A stretch of DNA of 64,000 nt from Symbiodinium sp. CCMP2592 (GCA_905221615.1 CAJNDT010003491.1:58501-122500); one strand, 5' to 3'; numbered from the stretch's first letter, positions 8,658-19,767 are shown. Numbers and translations: made by a program. Notes: generated from the letters alone by a model not told the origin.

Positions 8658-8789
8658 TATAGTATAGTTATAGTAGTTATAGTACAGTCTTCTTCTTGGG
8701 CTTCAAACTTCTTGCTTAAAGGATATAGTATAGTTATAGTAGTTATAGTACAGTCTTCTTCTTGGGCTTCAAACTTCTTGCTTAAAGGA
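8658..8789 (+). repeat. Two tandem copies of a 66-bp unit
   Basis: Two essentially identical 66-base units, each starting TATAGTATAGTTATAG and ending GCTTAAAGGA, lie directly before and into the left end of the family D element at 8781. The duplication may stem from insertion or slippage at that element's border. Confidence 0.8.
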
Positions 8790-8889
8790 TCATGGGGCGT
8801 AGTAACTAGGGTTATAATTAGCGTAACTAAACTCATAAGCCCAAGTAAGGTACTTATAACCTTACTTACTAAGTCCCATGATCCTCCAG
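8781..8889. repeat. Foldback element, family D copy 1
   Basis: The left end GGATCATGGGGCGTAGTAAC pairs with the right end TACTAAGTCCCATGATCC. Internal GGTTATAA / TTATAACC blocks also pair. Related copies: 35372-35434 (right arm lost) and 43462-43571 (complete). Confidence 0.7.
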
Positions 8890-8981
8890 GTGGGCTTCCA
8901 CTCTTGTTTGTCTAAATCTCGATGTAAAGTTTGGGTTGGCCGCAGATTGGCAGTGGCTGAATGCCTCAGGTTCTTGCTTAG

Positions 8982-9058
8982 AAGCTGAAGAATGCAAAGA
9001 TGCAACGGAAGCAGGCAGCATGTTCGGACCTCAATTGAATCAACAGCTACAGACCCAG
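8982..9058 (+). CDS. Candidate internal exon (hypothetical)
   Basis: Preceded by TTCTTGCTTAG (acceptor-like) and followed by CAG|GT. One frame reads AEECKDATEAGSMFGPQLNQ and continues QLQTQ; it ends on a complete codon, which fits the phase of the next candidate exon at 9212. The GC3 level is unremarkable and no domain is recognised. This is a weak prediction that could be chance. Confidence 0.2.
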
Positions 9059-9211
9059 GTCTAAACTCCAAGCACCCTGGGTTGAGGTTCAGGTTCTGGG
9101 TTTCGGGCTGGGGATTCTTTCGGCTTCAGACGACCTGTTGTGCCACGATGCTTCGGCTTATGGCTTGTGGGGCCCAGGAGTTCGGGCTCAAGGAGGGGTT
9201 CCAGGGGTTAG

Positions 9212-9314
9212 GAAACATTCCTCTTCGCTGCGTCCTTGCTGAAATCAACCCTGACACAGTCTCACAGGAGACATCCCCAGCACAAAGTAGTTGAGATTGT
9301 CCAGATGCTGCAAG
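9212..9314 (+). CDS. Candidate internal exon (hypothetical)
   Basis: Starts after an AG at 9210-9211. One frame is open for 34 codons: ETFLFAASLLKSTLTQSHRR, then HPQHKVVEIVQMLQ. It would end at CAAG before GC, a donor type used by some dinoflagellates. The phase fits the candidate exon at 8982-9058. No domain is recognised. Confidence is low because antisense frames are also open nearby (9126-9392). Confidence 0.2.
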
Positions 9315-9821
9315 GCTTTCATAGGGCTTAGGATACAAACGCACACCAGTGCACCCCCCACGAAAGCAGTGTACAGATCGGCCCCATGTCATGTAGCCCC
9401 CGCCGTGTGGGTTTCAAACCAGCGTCCCTGCAAGGGCCCTCAGGGCTCCCCCCAAAATAGAAAAGCAGAGAAACCTCAACCTCAACCCTAAACAGCCAAA
9501 GCACACGAACCCGGAAACTCCTCCAAGGCCCCCCCCCAAAGTCACTGAAATCATAGGCCCCAAATTGCCAAACCCTAAATCCAGAAACCCCTGAGTTGGA
9601 TCACCCTCCCAAGCCCCTGCCAAGTGCTGGGCCTCTGCGGCCATGGCGTCCTCCATGGGCTTCACGGCCTGAAGAAGGGGGTGGTGAGATCTTCGGAGAG
9701 GCTTCTGTAGCTTTGGGTCCTTTTGGTGTTGAGGATCTGTCTGGTTCATGGGTTTAGGGGTTTAGGCTTTAGTCTGGGATTTTGAGCCTGAGTGGGCAGG
9801 CGACTCGAAATTAAGCTTTTC

Positions 9822-9900
9822 GGGATGAAGGTAGGTGGGATTCAGGACCCTATCTATGTAAGGACTCTTACGGCCGAATTGCCCCACCTACCTTCACCCC
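9822..9900. repeat. Short foldback, single copy
   Basis: GGGATGAAGGTAGGTGGG on the left is repeated inverted as CCCCACCTACCTTCACCCC on the right, with a 42-base spacer holding TATGTAAGGAC. No second copy was found in the window. Confidence 0.65.
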
Positions 9901-10251
9901 AAACCCTAGACCCTAAACCGTAGGCCCTCAGCCCTGATCCCCAAGACCTCCCTCGGAGCCCCTTTGACAAAGGGCCTCCTCGAAGAGTTCGGCCCCGCGC
10001 CAGACAGCCGCTGCAGGCACCGCCTCTAAGCTTCCAGGATTTAGGCTAGAGTTTGGGGTTTGGGCTTTGGGTTTAGGGCTTAGTTGGGTTTTTGGCTAAT
10101 CGGGTTTAGAGTGTATAGGATTTGAAGACTCTAGCTTTATCTAGGCTTCCCTCGTCCATGTCCTTGCTGTTGAGGGCTTTGCTTTGGGATGAGTCGAGGA
10201 TTTGTGATTTTTGTTGGAGGCGTCTTTGTTTGGGATTTCTGATTTATGCAG

Positions 10252-10392
10252 GCCGTTTCGATCGGCTCTGTGTTGTACGCTACCAACTACTATTCTGCGA
10301 CAGCGGAGCAGCTGATCTGCCACAAGAGCCCTACCATCAGTGCCATCAGCCATCGGAACTCGAAGGGGCCACGACCAATCGAACCATGCTAG
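10252..10392 (+). CDS. Candidate 3'-terminal exon (hypothetical protein)
   Basis: A good acceptor (a T-rich tract ending GATTTATGCAG) immediately precedes a 46-codon frame that ends in TAG at 10390-10392. It reads AVSIGSVLYATNYYSATAEQ, then LICHKSPTISAISHRNSKG and PRPIEPC. About 70 percent of third positions are G or C, similar to the coding part of the 3854-4960 ORF and higher than the surroundings. No domain is recognised. The upstream exons are unclear; the candidates at 8982 and 9212 are on the same strand. A minus-strand frame is also open here (10141-10485), but it is His-rich and driven by a CAT/GAT-like repeat. Confidence 0.38.
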   Translation, partial: AVSIGSVLYATNYYSATAEQLICHKSPTISAISHRNSKGPRPIEPC

Positions 10393-11539
10393 CGCATCGC
10401 TGCTCATATGCTTGATATGATGACGGTCATGGTGATGGTGGTGTAGCTGGACAGGATGGCGAAGTTGACGAGGGCATGCTGCCACTGCTGCTGATTACCG
10501 GCTCTTCTTGGCTTGGATGATGATGCCATCTTCCGGTCAAAATAAAGACGAAGATGTTCTCCCGATCCTGCTTGTGACATAATATGGTTCTTTGCTGGTA
10601 GTGATTCAAGCAAGTGGATCTTTAATTTAGAGATTTACCCATCTAGGAGTTTTGAAAATCAAAGACACTAGATGCAAACCCTAGAGAATGAGACCCGCAT
10701 TGCCCAACTGAAGTACCCCGAACTTTGATAGCCACAATAAACGCTTCTGTTGAGACAGTTGCCGCATCCGATGAGACGACTCAACGGGGCCTTGCCCGTA
10801 GGTGCATTCTCCAGGACCAGCTGAGGTAAGGCCTTCCGGATGTGCGAGGCGCGGTTCCCAAACAGTCGAAACCATGGGAAAAAGTGTAGGCCGCTGTTTA
10901 AAAGGGGATTGCTGCAGCCATAGGTTCGGTCGTGGTATAGTGCCAGTAACTATACCTGTAACTGCACAAGGAATCGGGCCACTACGTGCAAGGTCTACAG
11001 GATGTGTCATCGGCGAAACGGTTGCAGACAGCTGGATGAAGGCTCCAGCCCTAGAAGCCCTCAGCCCAAACCCTCGAACGCACAGGGTCGTAGGGTTGTT
11101 CCTTTATTGCATGTAGGGTTGAGCTACCGCGTGAGAGGGTTCAAAGCTGCTTGTCCCAGGTTGCACTTTTCAGGTGTTCACTGTCACTTGCTTAGCAAAC
11201 GAAGTCTTCGGTCTACCGATTGCGGTTTACCATAGTGCGGCTTCGCGCTTATGGTCAGGGCTTAGAGTCAAGTGCGACATAGTCAGAACACAGGAGATTC
11301 AGGGGAGATGGCATACACCGTACTTGAACCCTACATCTTAAATCCCAGGCAATTAGGTTGTGGTCGTGTGACCGCTTTAAGGTAAGCCCGTCGGCCTTTT
11401 GTAGCAGAAGGCGCAAGTTCGCGTGCTGCTCCAAGTGCTTCTGGAAGTCCTCGTGGGTAGGAGCGCAATATTGAAACCCTAAACCCCCAAAGCGGGCTTC
11501 TACGCTTTGCCGGTTCGGGGCGAGGGGGCCTAGAAGGGC
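10393..11539. other. Intergenic or intronic stretch
   Basis: Contains overlapping 70-110 codon frames on both strands around 10681-11235, without domains. Few telomeric words. Nothing else was recognised. Confidence 0.4.
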
Positions 11540-11576
<37 letters not shown>

Positions 11577-11596
11577 GGTGTGTGTGTGTGTGTGTG

Positions 11597-11637
<41 letters not shown>
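11540..11637. repeat. TG dinucleotide microsatellite
   Basis: About 98 bases of TG with two GCGGGTG/GCG interruptions. Confidence 0.95.
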
Positions 11638-11638
<1 letters not shown>

Positions 11639-12057
11639 AGAGCTATGTATGTGGGTCCGGCTCTGACAGCGTCTGGGTTTAGAGTAAGATCTCTATACTA
11701 GTACCATCTACTTGCAAGCAAGTGAATGGGAGGCGACATCTTGGTTCGTCATCTCCACTTGAGGCATAGAATCCGCCAGCAGGCAGCGTGAGTTCCGTGC
11801 TCGGCCGCCGCGTGGAAGAATATCATTGGGCCCTAAAGCCTGAACTCTAAACCCTAAACCCTAAAAGCCAAAGCCCTAATCTCTAAAATCCAAAGCCCTA
11901 ATCTGAAAGCCAGGGCCATAAAACTTCGCCTGTTCTGTAGGAGCTTTGGATTTCTTGTGACTGCAGGGCCTGAAGGTAATATCTCTTAGGGGCCCTAAAG
12001 AAATAGAACAGGGTTCTTTGAAAGGATCCTAAAAGGGTAGTATAAGGGTACTAGAAT
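11638..12057. other. Intergenic stretch
   Basis: Degenerate CCCTAAA words near 11850-11890, and AAGGGTA / AAGGATCC words leading into the next foldback. No coding signal. Confidence 0.45.
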
Positions 12058-12175
12058 ACAGGGGCCTTGATAAAAAGAATAGGCTTCTGGGTGTATTAGA
12101 CTATACTGTATATACTCATAATCAGGAACCCCCCAATATATAGTATTGTGTAGGTAAAGAATCTAAGCGCCCATA
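12058..12175. repeat. Foldback element, family C copy (diverged)
   Basis: The left end ACAGGGGCCTTGATAAAAAG and the right end, with ATATAGTATTGTGTAGG and GCGCCC, are diverged family C arms around a TATACTGTATATACTCATAA core followed by GGAACCCCCC. Confidence 0.5.
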
Positions 12176-12200
12176 GTACTATTATACAACCCAAACCCCG

Positions 12201-12275
12201 TAAGGGTTACTATCGGGCTTTGTTCATAAGGGCCTACTATAAGGGTCACTATAGGGCTTTGTTCATAAGGGCCGT
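12201..12275 (+). repeat. Two tandem copies of a 39-bp unit
   Basis: The shared block GGGCTTTGTTCATAAGGGCC occurs twice, 39 bases apart, with flanking AAGGGTYACTAT also repeated. Confidence 0.75.
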
Positions 12276-12318
12276 GACAACTAGAAAAAGGTTTTGGGCA
12301 CTAAGTCTATACCCAACC

Positions 12319-12381
12319 ACCCTAAACCCTAAACCCCCGAAGCCCTAAACCCCCTAAGCCCTAAACGCCCTAAACCCTAAA
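12319..12381 (-). repeat. Interstitial telomere-like tract
   Basis: A degenerate CCCTAAA run with CCCCTAAG and CCCTAAACG variants. Confidence 0.7.
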
Positions 12382-13015
12382 ACAACAACCGAAAGCCACC
12401 GCTTTTCCCCGGGCTCTCGCGGGCCTGGCCACGTGCTCGAACCTAAGCTTTGATTCACTTTTTCCAGTGTTTTACTGAGGGTTTGAGGGCTCCTGCGCTT
12501 TTCTATTTTGGGGCTGAAGGTCGCATAGGGTTTCAGGTTGAGGTCTTATAGGGTTCAATTAATGAAGGGTTTGCAAGATTGAGTGTATTCCAGGGCTTCG
12601 TGTTTAGGGCTTGAGGGCATCGGGAACCGTTCTCCTTCTGATGGGCTAAACAATGTCACTCGTAGGGGGCGGACTGGACGTGGGAAGGTCAACTACAATC
12701 TCGGGCCAGTGTGCTTAACACCGATACTGTGACTCCTTGGATGATGCTCACTGCGCCTAGTAACATTCAACACGTCTCTACCTCCTAAGGTCTTGTATGC
12801 TTCATTGAAGGCGTAAATGTTTAAGACCTGCAAGCTACCTGCTACTTATCTGTAGAGGGCCTCGTACCGAGAGTTCGGAAGCCGACACCCCTCAACAAAA
12901 CCTTCGCATAAGGCCTTCGTAATGCTTTCGAACTACAGTAATTCATCGAGCTCGAAACCTTTAGCTCCCCTGATCTCCTTGAACCACTCAAGACCGGCCG
13001 GGGCTCAGGAGAACC
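12382..13015. other. Intergenic stretch, nothing recognised
   Basis: Only scattered GGGTTTAGGG-like words; no open frame above 60 codons until 12922. Confidence 0.45.
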
Positions 13016-13100
13016 TTGGGTACTGCCCCCACCCTGTAACGGTCTGCATTAGGGATCATAATAAAGCGGTTCCCTCAAAGGAGTGCGGGCAGTACCCAAC
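13016..13100. repeat. Short foldback, single copy
   Basis: TTGGGTACTGCCC on the left and GGGCAGTACCCAA on the right are exact inverted copies. Between them lies GGATCATAATAAAG, which resembles the central motif of families A and C. Confidence 0.65.
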
Positions 13101-13516
13101 CTAAACCTCTGAACCCCTAAGCCCTGAACACTGCCTCTAGCCTCAAACGAGCTCTCAAAAGTCTCAGATGAAGCCAGAAGGCCATCTCTTTGAGCCTTCG
13201 GGCTGCTGAAGCTGCTTCGCGACCGTCCCTGCGTCTAGTAAGCTGCTGCGGTTTAGGGTTCAGGGGCTTGGGTTAGGTGTCCAGGCCTTTGGGCTTGCAG
13301 TGCTTCGTGTGGAAGAGAAAGGCGTGTGCCAACAAGGAAGGAAGCTTTTGGGGAATACTGTTTATAGGGCTTCGGGAGAATGTAGCAGTCGACACGAACT
13401 GATCTATATTCGGATTCCTACTAAGAGTTTTCACCATCGGGGTTCAGCTCCGTTGGATGACGGGTCGTCGAGACGGATCTTATTCTGTCCTTCTTCGGCA
13501 CATCTGAGCAACTCGT

Positions 13517-13726
13517 ATGATGAAACAGTTAAACCCGTACATTCCTGAAGAATGGCCTTCCATCAACCGTGTGCCGAGCATGCCAAAAGTTTCATCCATG
13601 CAGGAGCTAGCACCATTCCAAGACAAGCGAGATTTGCATCCCAAGATCCGCAAAGTCGCAAACCTCAACTTTACCTTGCGGCATGTCTTGCTTAGAGCTC
13701 TTCTGCTGCAGCTTCGAAGACTCTAG
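13517..13726 (+). CDS. Candidate terminal exon or short ORF (hypothetical)
   Basis: ATG to TAG, 69 codons. It reads KQLNPYIPEEWPSINRVPSM, then PKVSSMQELAPF and a basic, Leu-rich tail (LRHVLLRALLLQLRRL). No telomeric words lie inside, and an AG (CATCTGAG) lies just before the start. No domain is recognised. A 62-codon frame is open on the other strand, so the strand is not settled. Confidence 0.25.
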   Translation: MMKQLNPYIPEEWPSINRVPSMPKVSSMQELAPFQDKRDLHPKIRKVANLNFTLRHVLLRALLLQLRRL

Positions 13727-14089
13727 ATGGCAAACGTCAGGGATCTGGTTTGGAATTAGGGTTTAGGCGTGAGGAGTTTGGGTGTAGGAGAAATAGTGTA
13801 GGGGCCAATAAACCCTCAATGCCGCCCAAGACACCGCATCAGAAGCTCCAGTTCCAAGCGGTTGGTTTGCAGCAGCCTCGGTGCTGAGTGTTGAATAGTC
13901 GTGTTTTTTTTTGAGATTGCTGATGGCCCTAGTCCGAAAGCGCTCATCTTAAACAGCACCGAGCGGAGATATATACCCAAGTAACTAATTGAATGTGACG
14001 AATATAGAATATCTAAACAAACTTTCTGAACTGAATCCCTCTAAAACTTAGCCCCATAGACTGTATGGTCCTGAGTTTGCACTCTGAAC

Positions 14090-14213
14090 CAACCCTTAAC
14101 CCTTAATCCTAAACTGAAACCATAACCCCTGAGCCCTAACCCCTCAGCCTTCAAGCCTAAACCCGAAACCCTAAGCCCGAAACCCTAAACCCTGAGCCCT
14201 AAGCCCTAAACCG
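14090..14213 (-). repeat. Interstitial telomere-like cluster, degenerate
   Basis: Runs of CCCTAA(A/C/G) and CCTGAGCC words, strongly diverged. Confidence 0.65.
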
Positions 14214-14289
14214 AACACAAGTCGCCACGACCCGAGGCCGCCACAAGTCGTCGCCTCCATGAGCCTGGATCGCCCGGAGAGGAAGCAGC

Positions 14290-14740
14290 ACCTTCATTGC
14301 TTCTCTTAAGGGTTCCTATCAGAGTGATAAAGGTCGGGGGTTTAGGACTTAGTTTAAGGGTACCTATAAGAGTAACAAATAAACGTTGAGGGTTAAGGGT
14401 TTAAGCTTGCTTCTTTTAAGGGTTCGTTAACCCTTAACCCTTAAAGGGATCCATAAGGGTTCCTTCAAAGGGATCCTGTAAGGGCTTACAGGGGTTAGGG
14501 TTTAGGGTTTACTCCATCGGCTCTTGTAAGGCCTATAAGTGCAGCAATAAAGCTTAGGATTTACTTCATTGGTTCTTTTATGGGTTCCTATAAGAGTAAT
14601 AAAGGTTGAGGGTTTGGATTGACTTCATTGGTTCTTTTAAGGGCTCCTATAAGAGTAACAAAGGTCGAGAGTTTAGGATTTACTTCTTTGGTTCTTGTAA
14701 GGGCTCCTATAAGAGTAACTAAGGGTTTAGGGTCGGGAGG
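14290..14740 (+). repeat. Degenerate tandem array, 59-60-bp unit
   Basis: The clearest three units start at ACTTCATTGGTTCTTTTA (14563), again at 14622, and ACTTCTTTGGTTCTTGTAAG (14682). Each continues with GGGYTCCTATAAGAGTAA and a GGTCGAGAGTTTAGG-like end. Decayed units reach back to about 14290. The telomeric word TTTAGG sits in each unit. Confidence 0.7.
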
Positions 14741-15194
14741 TTCGTTTAAGGATTCTCATGAGGCTAGTCATTGGTGCATAGGGTTCGTTTACCCCAAACC
14801 CGTAAAGGGATCTGTAAGGGTTCCTTTAAGTGATTTTGAGAGGTTTCCTATAAGAGTAATAACAGGTTTAGGCCGGTTTAGGGCGTAGGGCTGTAGGGGT
14901 GCATAGTCTTCGTTTCAGAGTTCCTATGAGGTAGTAAAGGGTTTAGGGTGTAGGCCTTTAGGTGCAGAGGCTTGGAATTAGGGCGCAGGGGTTCAGGGTT
15001 ATAGGGATTGATTGGGTTCTTGTTTGTATATGTACACTACATGCACATTTTTGTAATTTTTGCTTGTATTTATGCTTACAAGCTTCTATCCAACCTCTGC
15101 GTTTGCTTATCTGTGTTGGTTATTTCTAAACCGATGGCGATACTTGCATGCACATTCATACCTGTGTTTGCCAAACCTACACACCCACTCTCAC
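14741..15194. other. Intergenic stretch
   Basis: Further decayed TCCTATAAGAGTAAT and TTTAGG words to about 15000, then unique sequence. Confidence 0.4.
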
Positions 15195-15326
15195 CTGCTG
15201 CAAGTTTTCCTTCGCCATCCTGCCCCCGGCCTCTGACGGATCATTGAATCCAAAATGAGCAGCCACCAGCGGGTAGACTTCCTGGGTCACCGACACCACA
15301 GATTGCGCGATGTTTTCCAATCGGGG
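15195..15326 (-). CDS. Candidate internal exon (hypothetical)
   Basis: On the minus strand a pyrimidine-rich tract ending GCTTTGAAG precedes a 44-codon frame, which ends at LQQ before a near-consensus donor CAG|GTGAGA. It reads PRLENIAQSVVSVTQEVYPL, then VAAHFGFNDPSEAGGRMAKE and NLQQ. Its 132 bases keep phase 0 at both ends. GC3 is about 64 percent. No family is recognised. A forward frame (15255-15509, Gln-rich, also ending at an AAG|GTAAAA donor-like site) competes for the same DNA; its GC3 is lower. Confidence 0.28.
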
Positions 15327-17446
15327 CTTCAAAGCGACCAAGACCAGCAGAAGCTTGACCGACACTCAGCAGATCCTTGCAGTGAACAACTCTCGAACAT
15401 TCCAACAAGCTACGAACTGTTTGATCAACTGCTGCAACTCCACTCCACAAGACGTTGCCGTGCTTCAAATCTCAAGGTAAAACGTCCACCACTTTTCCAT
15501 ACATCCTGAAGCAAGCGCTTGCAAGCAGTATACGAAGCATACATTGCACACACACCGCAGCATGCTTGGTACGGATGGCAGCTGCGAAAGAAGCCAGCAG
15601 GTATCGCATCTTATTTGCATAATAGTGTTATGGTGCTGACTCCGAAAGCCGAAATCCATAAAACCAAAAGCCTGAACCCACTCCCCTCCCAGGCACTTTC
15701 AGACAAGCATCTTTGATGAGAAGACCCCCAAGTTTCCATCGAAACTTGTCCTGGTGGAGCGTGGCTTCTGGCTTCAGGTGCCTGGGCTTGGCCTTACGGG
15801 CCTACTATGGCTTGGGCTATGTAAGCCGAGCCGAGAGCTCTATTCTTGGTAGCCCTTAGCCGAGGAGCCTCTAAGCCCTGAAGTTCCCTCGACTCGAAGC
15901 CCTAACCCTGAAGCCAACAATCCCACGAATATTTGAAGCCCATTCAGGTGTAGGGAACTTCGCCAAAGACTGAACATTGGCCCCTGCTCTCCCGATAGAA
16001 TACTGCTGCACACACGCATTTTAGGTTTAGGGGTTTTAGCGCTTCGGCTCCAATAACGCCAGGTCTGGGCCTGCAGGCTGTCACCTACATAAGGATTTAT
16101 GAACTTGGGGTCCTGTGTTGGTTGTTTAGGGGGCAACGAAAGACGAGTGTCGTAGGAGTCGGCACACGTCTTCTCCAGTGCATCCAATTCAAGAGTCCTG
16201 AGTCAACAGGTCAGCTCAGGCTTTGGGGCTTCGCGAAGTAACAAGATACGAAAGATCAAGCTTCAACTCTTAGGGGGCATTGCTGGTCTGGGCCTTCTTT
16301 GGGGTTATGGCCCCCGCATGGATGAACCCAGTACCGTGGTGGGACTCCGAATAAAACACGACTCGCATAGTCCAGGGTGCTCAAACCGTTGTGAAACGGT
16401 TGTTTTGCCGAAAGAACTCGCATGAAAAAGCAAGCGTGTAAGGCTCTTCCAGAATCCCTTCAAAACCCGCGTAAACACCCTTTCAAGAAATGGAACCCTT
16501 CTATACCCGCTTGCGGTTGCAAGGCCCTCTGGTGCATGTGCGCTTGAGTTTGATGCCTCTTGACTAGTCTTGAAAGGGCTTTTTGTGCGATCTGGGAGGA
16601 ACAAAAAGCAGACAACAAAACCGGAACGGCCAGTACCCGCAGCTGCAAGTCATTTAAGGTGTCAGGGCTCATGTTCGCAGAAAGTCCATCTATGCATGTT
16701 GACAAAGTATCTAGGCCCCTTAATAATTAGAATGGCATTTTGCATATATTAACCATCTAACCATTTTGAATGATTTCAGGACAAAAAAGGGGGCATGGTT
16801 GCAAACCAGTCCGACTACCGTACTGACTTCACCAGCCAATTCTGGATGGTGTGCTCAGCTGCAGAAGGTCACACGAACGGAACCGAACCCAAACCCGCAA
16901 CCCAGGACTATTGCTTTTTGCAGACCCCGGTACCCTGAACTCCATATTCTTGAAGATCAAAAACTTCCAGCTCCCAGCCCCAAATCCTGAACCCTGGTCC
17001 GAAGCTTCGAAGACTTCACGGCATTGGCATACCAAGCCGCATCTCCGGCGCTGTCAGCAGCTGCTTCAGCATCTCTTGTGCCTGCGAAAATGGGAAGTTT
17101 GGATGTGGCATGTGCTAAGGCATGCATAGGGCATGAGGGTTTCTGCTGGTTTGGGGATGTTCAGGGTGTGAGGGGCCACGGTTTACGGCGACTGCTCAGA
17201 TCCCAAACTCATCTGCTGGAGGCGTGTCGCAAGCATCGCCCTGGAGACCGTCGTCTAGACATCCGGGCCAACAGCCCCAACAAACTGCGGCTTGCAGGGT
17301 CTCACAACTCCGTCCCTAGAACTTTTCATAGGCGGTCTTCAAACAGCCGGGGACTCATTCTACGACTTTTCAGGACATCGCTCCGAGAGACGGGGCCTCG
17401 GTCGCCTGCCGGTAGGTGAGTACCATGGCCTTGGGTTTTAGTTCGT
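15327..17446. other. Intergenic or intronic stretch
   Basis: Unique sequence with few telomeric words. At about 17024-17415 a forward frame ends at a good donor-like site (GTAG|GTGAGT, 17416) just before the family B element, but no domain supports it. Nothing else was recognised. Confidence 0.4.
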
Positions 17447-17537
17447 CTTACCGTTGGTTAGTAGGGAATGGAAGAATGGTAGTAATAGTAGTTATAATTG
17501 TACCCCATTCCTCCATTCCCTACTAAACAAAGGTAAG
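17447..17537 (+). repeat. Foldback element, family B copy 2
   Basis: A complete 91-bp copy: CTTACCGTTGGTTAGTAGGG on the left and CCCTACTAAACAAAGGTAAG on the right around an AATGGTAGTAATAGTAGTTA loop. AAGGTAAG at the right edge is a donor-like 5' splice site facing outward, and the same word occurs on the other strand at the left edge with a one-base change. Confidence 0.85.
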
Positions 17538-18206
17538 TCGTGTCTGTCGGGGTTTGCTCTTGAACCCTGGGCCCTAGACTCAAACCCCCAAACCGTGGGC
17601 TCTTATGTACTACTGTTACGGAATGCCCTGAAATGGAGGGAGCCCCCAAACGACTATCTCTGTTATGGCTTTCGATACCTAGTTCCATGATGGTAGTTTC
17701 TGAAGGGGCTTAAGGTGTCTTGTGCTTATTTAAGCTGTAGGAATTGCTTTCCTAAAGGTTCGGGAAGTATACAGAGACTGCCAAACGCTTGCCAAAGGAC
17801 CCCTACGGTCTTTTCACCAACCCATCAGCTGTTGGTCATGTTTTTTTTGGAACCGCTGAGTGAGCTACAATGCAGACCACCAAACCGGTAACAAAGAACA
17901 CATAGAGAACACATAGGATCCTTATCCGACCTGCCTGTTTATTTAGGGTTTAGGGCTGCTTTGGGGTTTTGGCAATTAGAGCTGGGCCTGGGGCTTGTCA
18001 AGCCGGGAGTGGCCTTCGGCAAGAGCTTGCAAAAAGTGAAGTTCCGACTTTGCGAAACAGACGGAGGAATATAAATGCCTAGGCCTTCAGACTGCCTTTG
18101 CCCCAAAACTGAATCTATGCTCGATAGTCAAGGACCCGAAAGCCTAACACAGTCTCGTGAAAACCATTTAATAAAGGCAGTTCAAGCCCTCTTTGTCCCC
18201 GTTAAG
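17538..18206. other. Intergenic stretch, nothing recognised
   Basis: One TTTAGGG pair near 17945; otherwise unique. Confidence 0.45.
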
Positions 18207-18316
18207 CATGTGGGGGTTTCCGATTATTAGGGGTACCTTATTTGGGGGTCCTTATAATAAGGATCCTACTATTTAGGGTACCATATTAAGGTCCCCTGTT
18301 TTCGGAAACTCCCATG
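18207..18316. repeat. Foldback element, family A copy 3
   Basis: CATGTGGGGGTTTCCGATTA (left) against TTTTCGGAAACTCCCATG (right). The core holds TCCTTATAATAAGGATCC and GGGTACCATATTAAGG. Confidence 0.8.
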
Positions 18317-18418
18317 TCTCACCCTAATCCCCGGAGCCGTTGGACGCTCCGAGCTGCTGGAGTGATATCCAACAGCAGCTCTGTGAGGCTCAGGATTGAA
18401 GGGAGCCTCGGTTGCTCA

Positions 18419-18602
18419 TATAGGGGCCTGCATAATTAGAAAAGGGCTCCTTTGAAGGCTTCTTGTATAAAGGGTGTATAAGGGCTACCATAAGGATTAG
18501 TGTAGGGGCCTTCAAAGTCAAAACACGGTTTCGGAGTATATTTTGCTGTAATGGTAAAGACTCCCCCGGAAAACCCTATTCTAGTTATTAAGGCCCCTAC
18601 AT
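18419..18602. repeat. Family C foldback with an extra solo left arm
   Basis: The complete copy runs from GTGTAGGGGCC (about 18500) to ATTAAGGCCCCTAC (18601). An additional left-arm-like end (TATAGGGGCCTGCATAATTA) lies 80 bases upstream, suggesting a nested or duplicated arm. Confidence 0.6.
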
Positions 18603-19767
18603 TTGGCTTCTGGAGGGCTCAGCCAAGGTCGAGTTCCTTCAGGAACGCCCCAAAGGCAAACTGTTTGCAAGGGGCCTGATCTTGAACACTTTTTGGGGCA
18701 GGCGACATTTGAGGTCGGCCACGGCCACTGCAGGTCGGGTGCGTTGAACAAGTTCAGCTTCCCGATCTTACGTAGAAGGGCTCAGCAGAGGTTCCTAACA
18801 AAATCAGAGCAACCCCGAGCCAAAGGGTCGAAGCATGCACAACAACGGTAAAGCTGCCTTGCTTCTAGTTTCGAGTGATGTAATCCCTGGGCCAATCTTG
18901 CGGATATCTGGACTTGCATTCGGTGTACTATCACCCTCAACCCTAAGTCCCAAAAATGCAAGCTACGGGATCTTACACACAATCAAGCCCTCCAAATCAA
19001 AAACCTGAACCTAGCATCCCAGAAGCAAAACCCCCAATCCGAAGTCCCCACACCAATCCTACAACCTAAATCATGCCCCCCGCACCCCTGCTCCCAAGGT
19101 GCTCGTCGTAGTCGGCGAGCCGAGGCCATCGGTGAGGGGGAAGATGACCCTCACTTTGCGGCATTCTTCGGGGGGGTTTTTAGGGTCGCTAAGGGTGGGG
19201 GGGGGGGGTTAGGGTCGCTACGGTTTATAATCAAAGGTGTTTAAAAACCAATCGGTTTGCTTTGGTCTACTCAGCTTGCTGCAACTGCGGGTCTAGCTGG
19301 CGACTTTGACAGACGTTGCTGCGGTCAGAGCCGCTGGATCCGAACGAGTTGTTCAACCCCAAAACTTTCAAACCTCCCACAGCCTGAGTAGGCACCAGGC
19401 AACCCAGTCGTCCACGCTCTCTTGTTTTAGTAAACCCCGACTTCAGAAACTGAAACTGGCCTGATGGCTCAAACGGCCTTGATTCGGTCACCCGCCCAAT
19501 GTTGCAGTCAACTCTAGTATACCGACGGCTCAGTGAAGGCCTGGGAGGAAGCTGGCCATCGCGAAGTCCATAGCTAGATTCTACAGCACAACGCCGGCCA
19601 CCCACCTAAAGTCGTAGAGCCCTTTAAAGGGCTAGGGCTTCCTAGGCCATCTTGACCATCGTGTTGTTGAGTAAAACAACAAAGAGCGATCACAGGGTAC
19701 GCAACCCAGGAAAGCAACACTCTCCCGAGCCCTTCTGTAAGACCCCAACCAGATAGACTAAACAGCA
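18603..19767. other. Intergenic stretch
   Basis: Contains a G-run (19197-19208) and GGGTCGCTA words repeated near 19170 and 19211. Open frames at 18603-18982 and 19267-19605 lack domains. Confidence 0.4.

Noticed and set aside
17024..17415. 131-codon forward frame ending at a GTGAGT donor-like site
   Set aside because: No domain, no clear acceptor, and ordinary third-position composition; only the donor is good.
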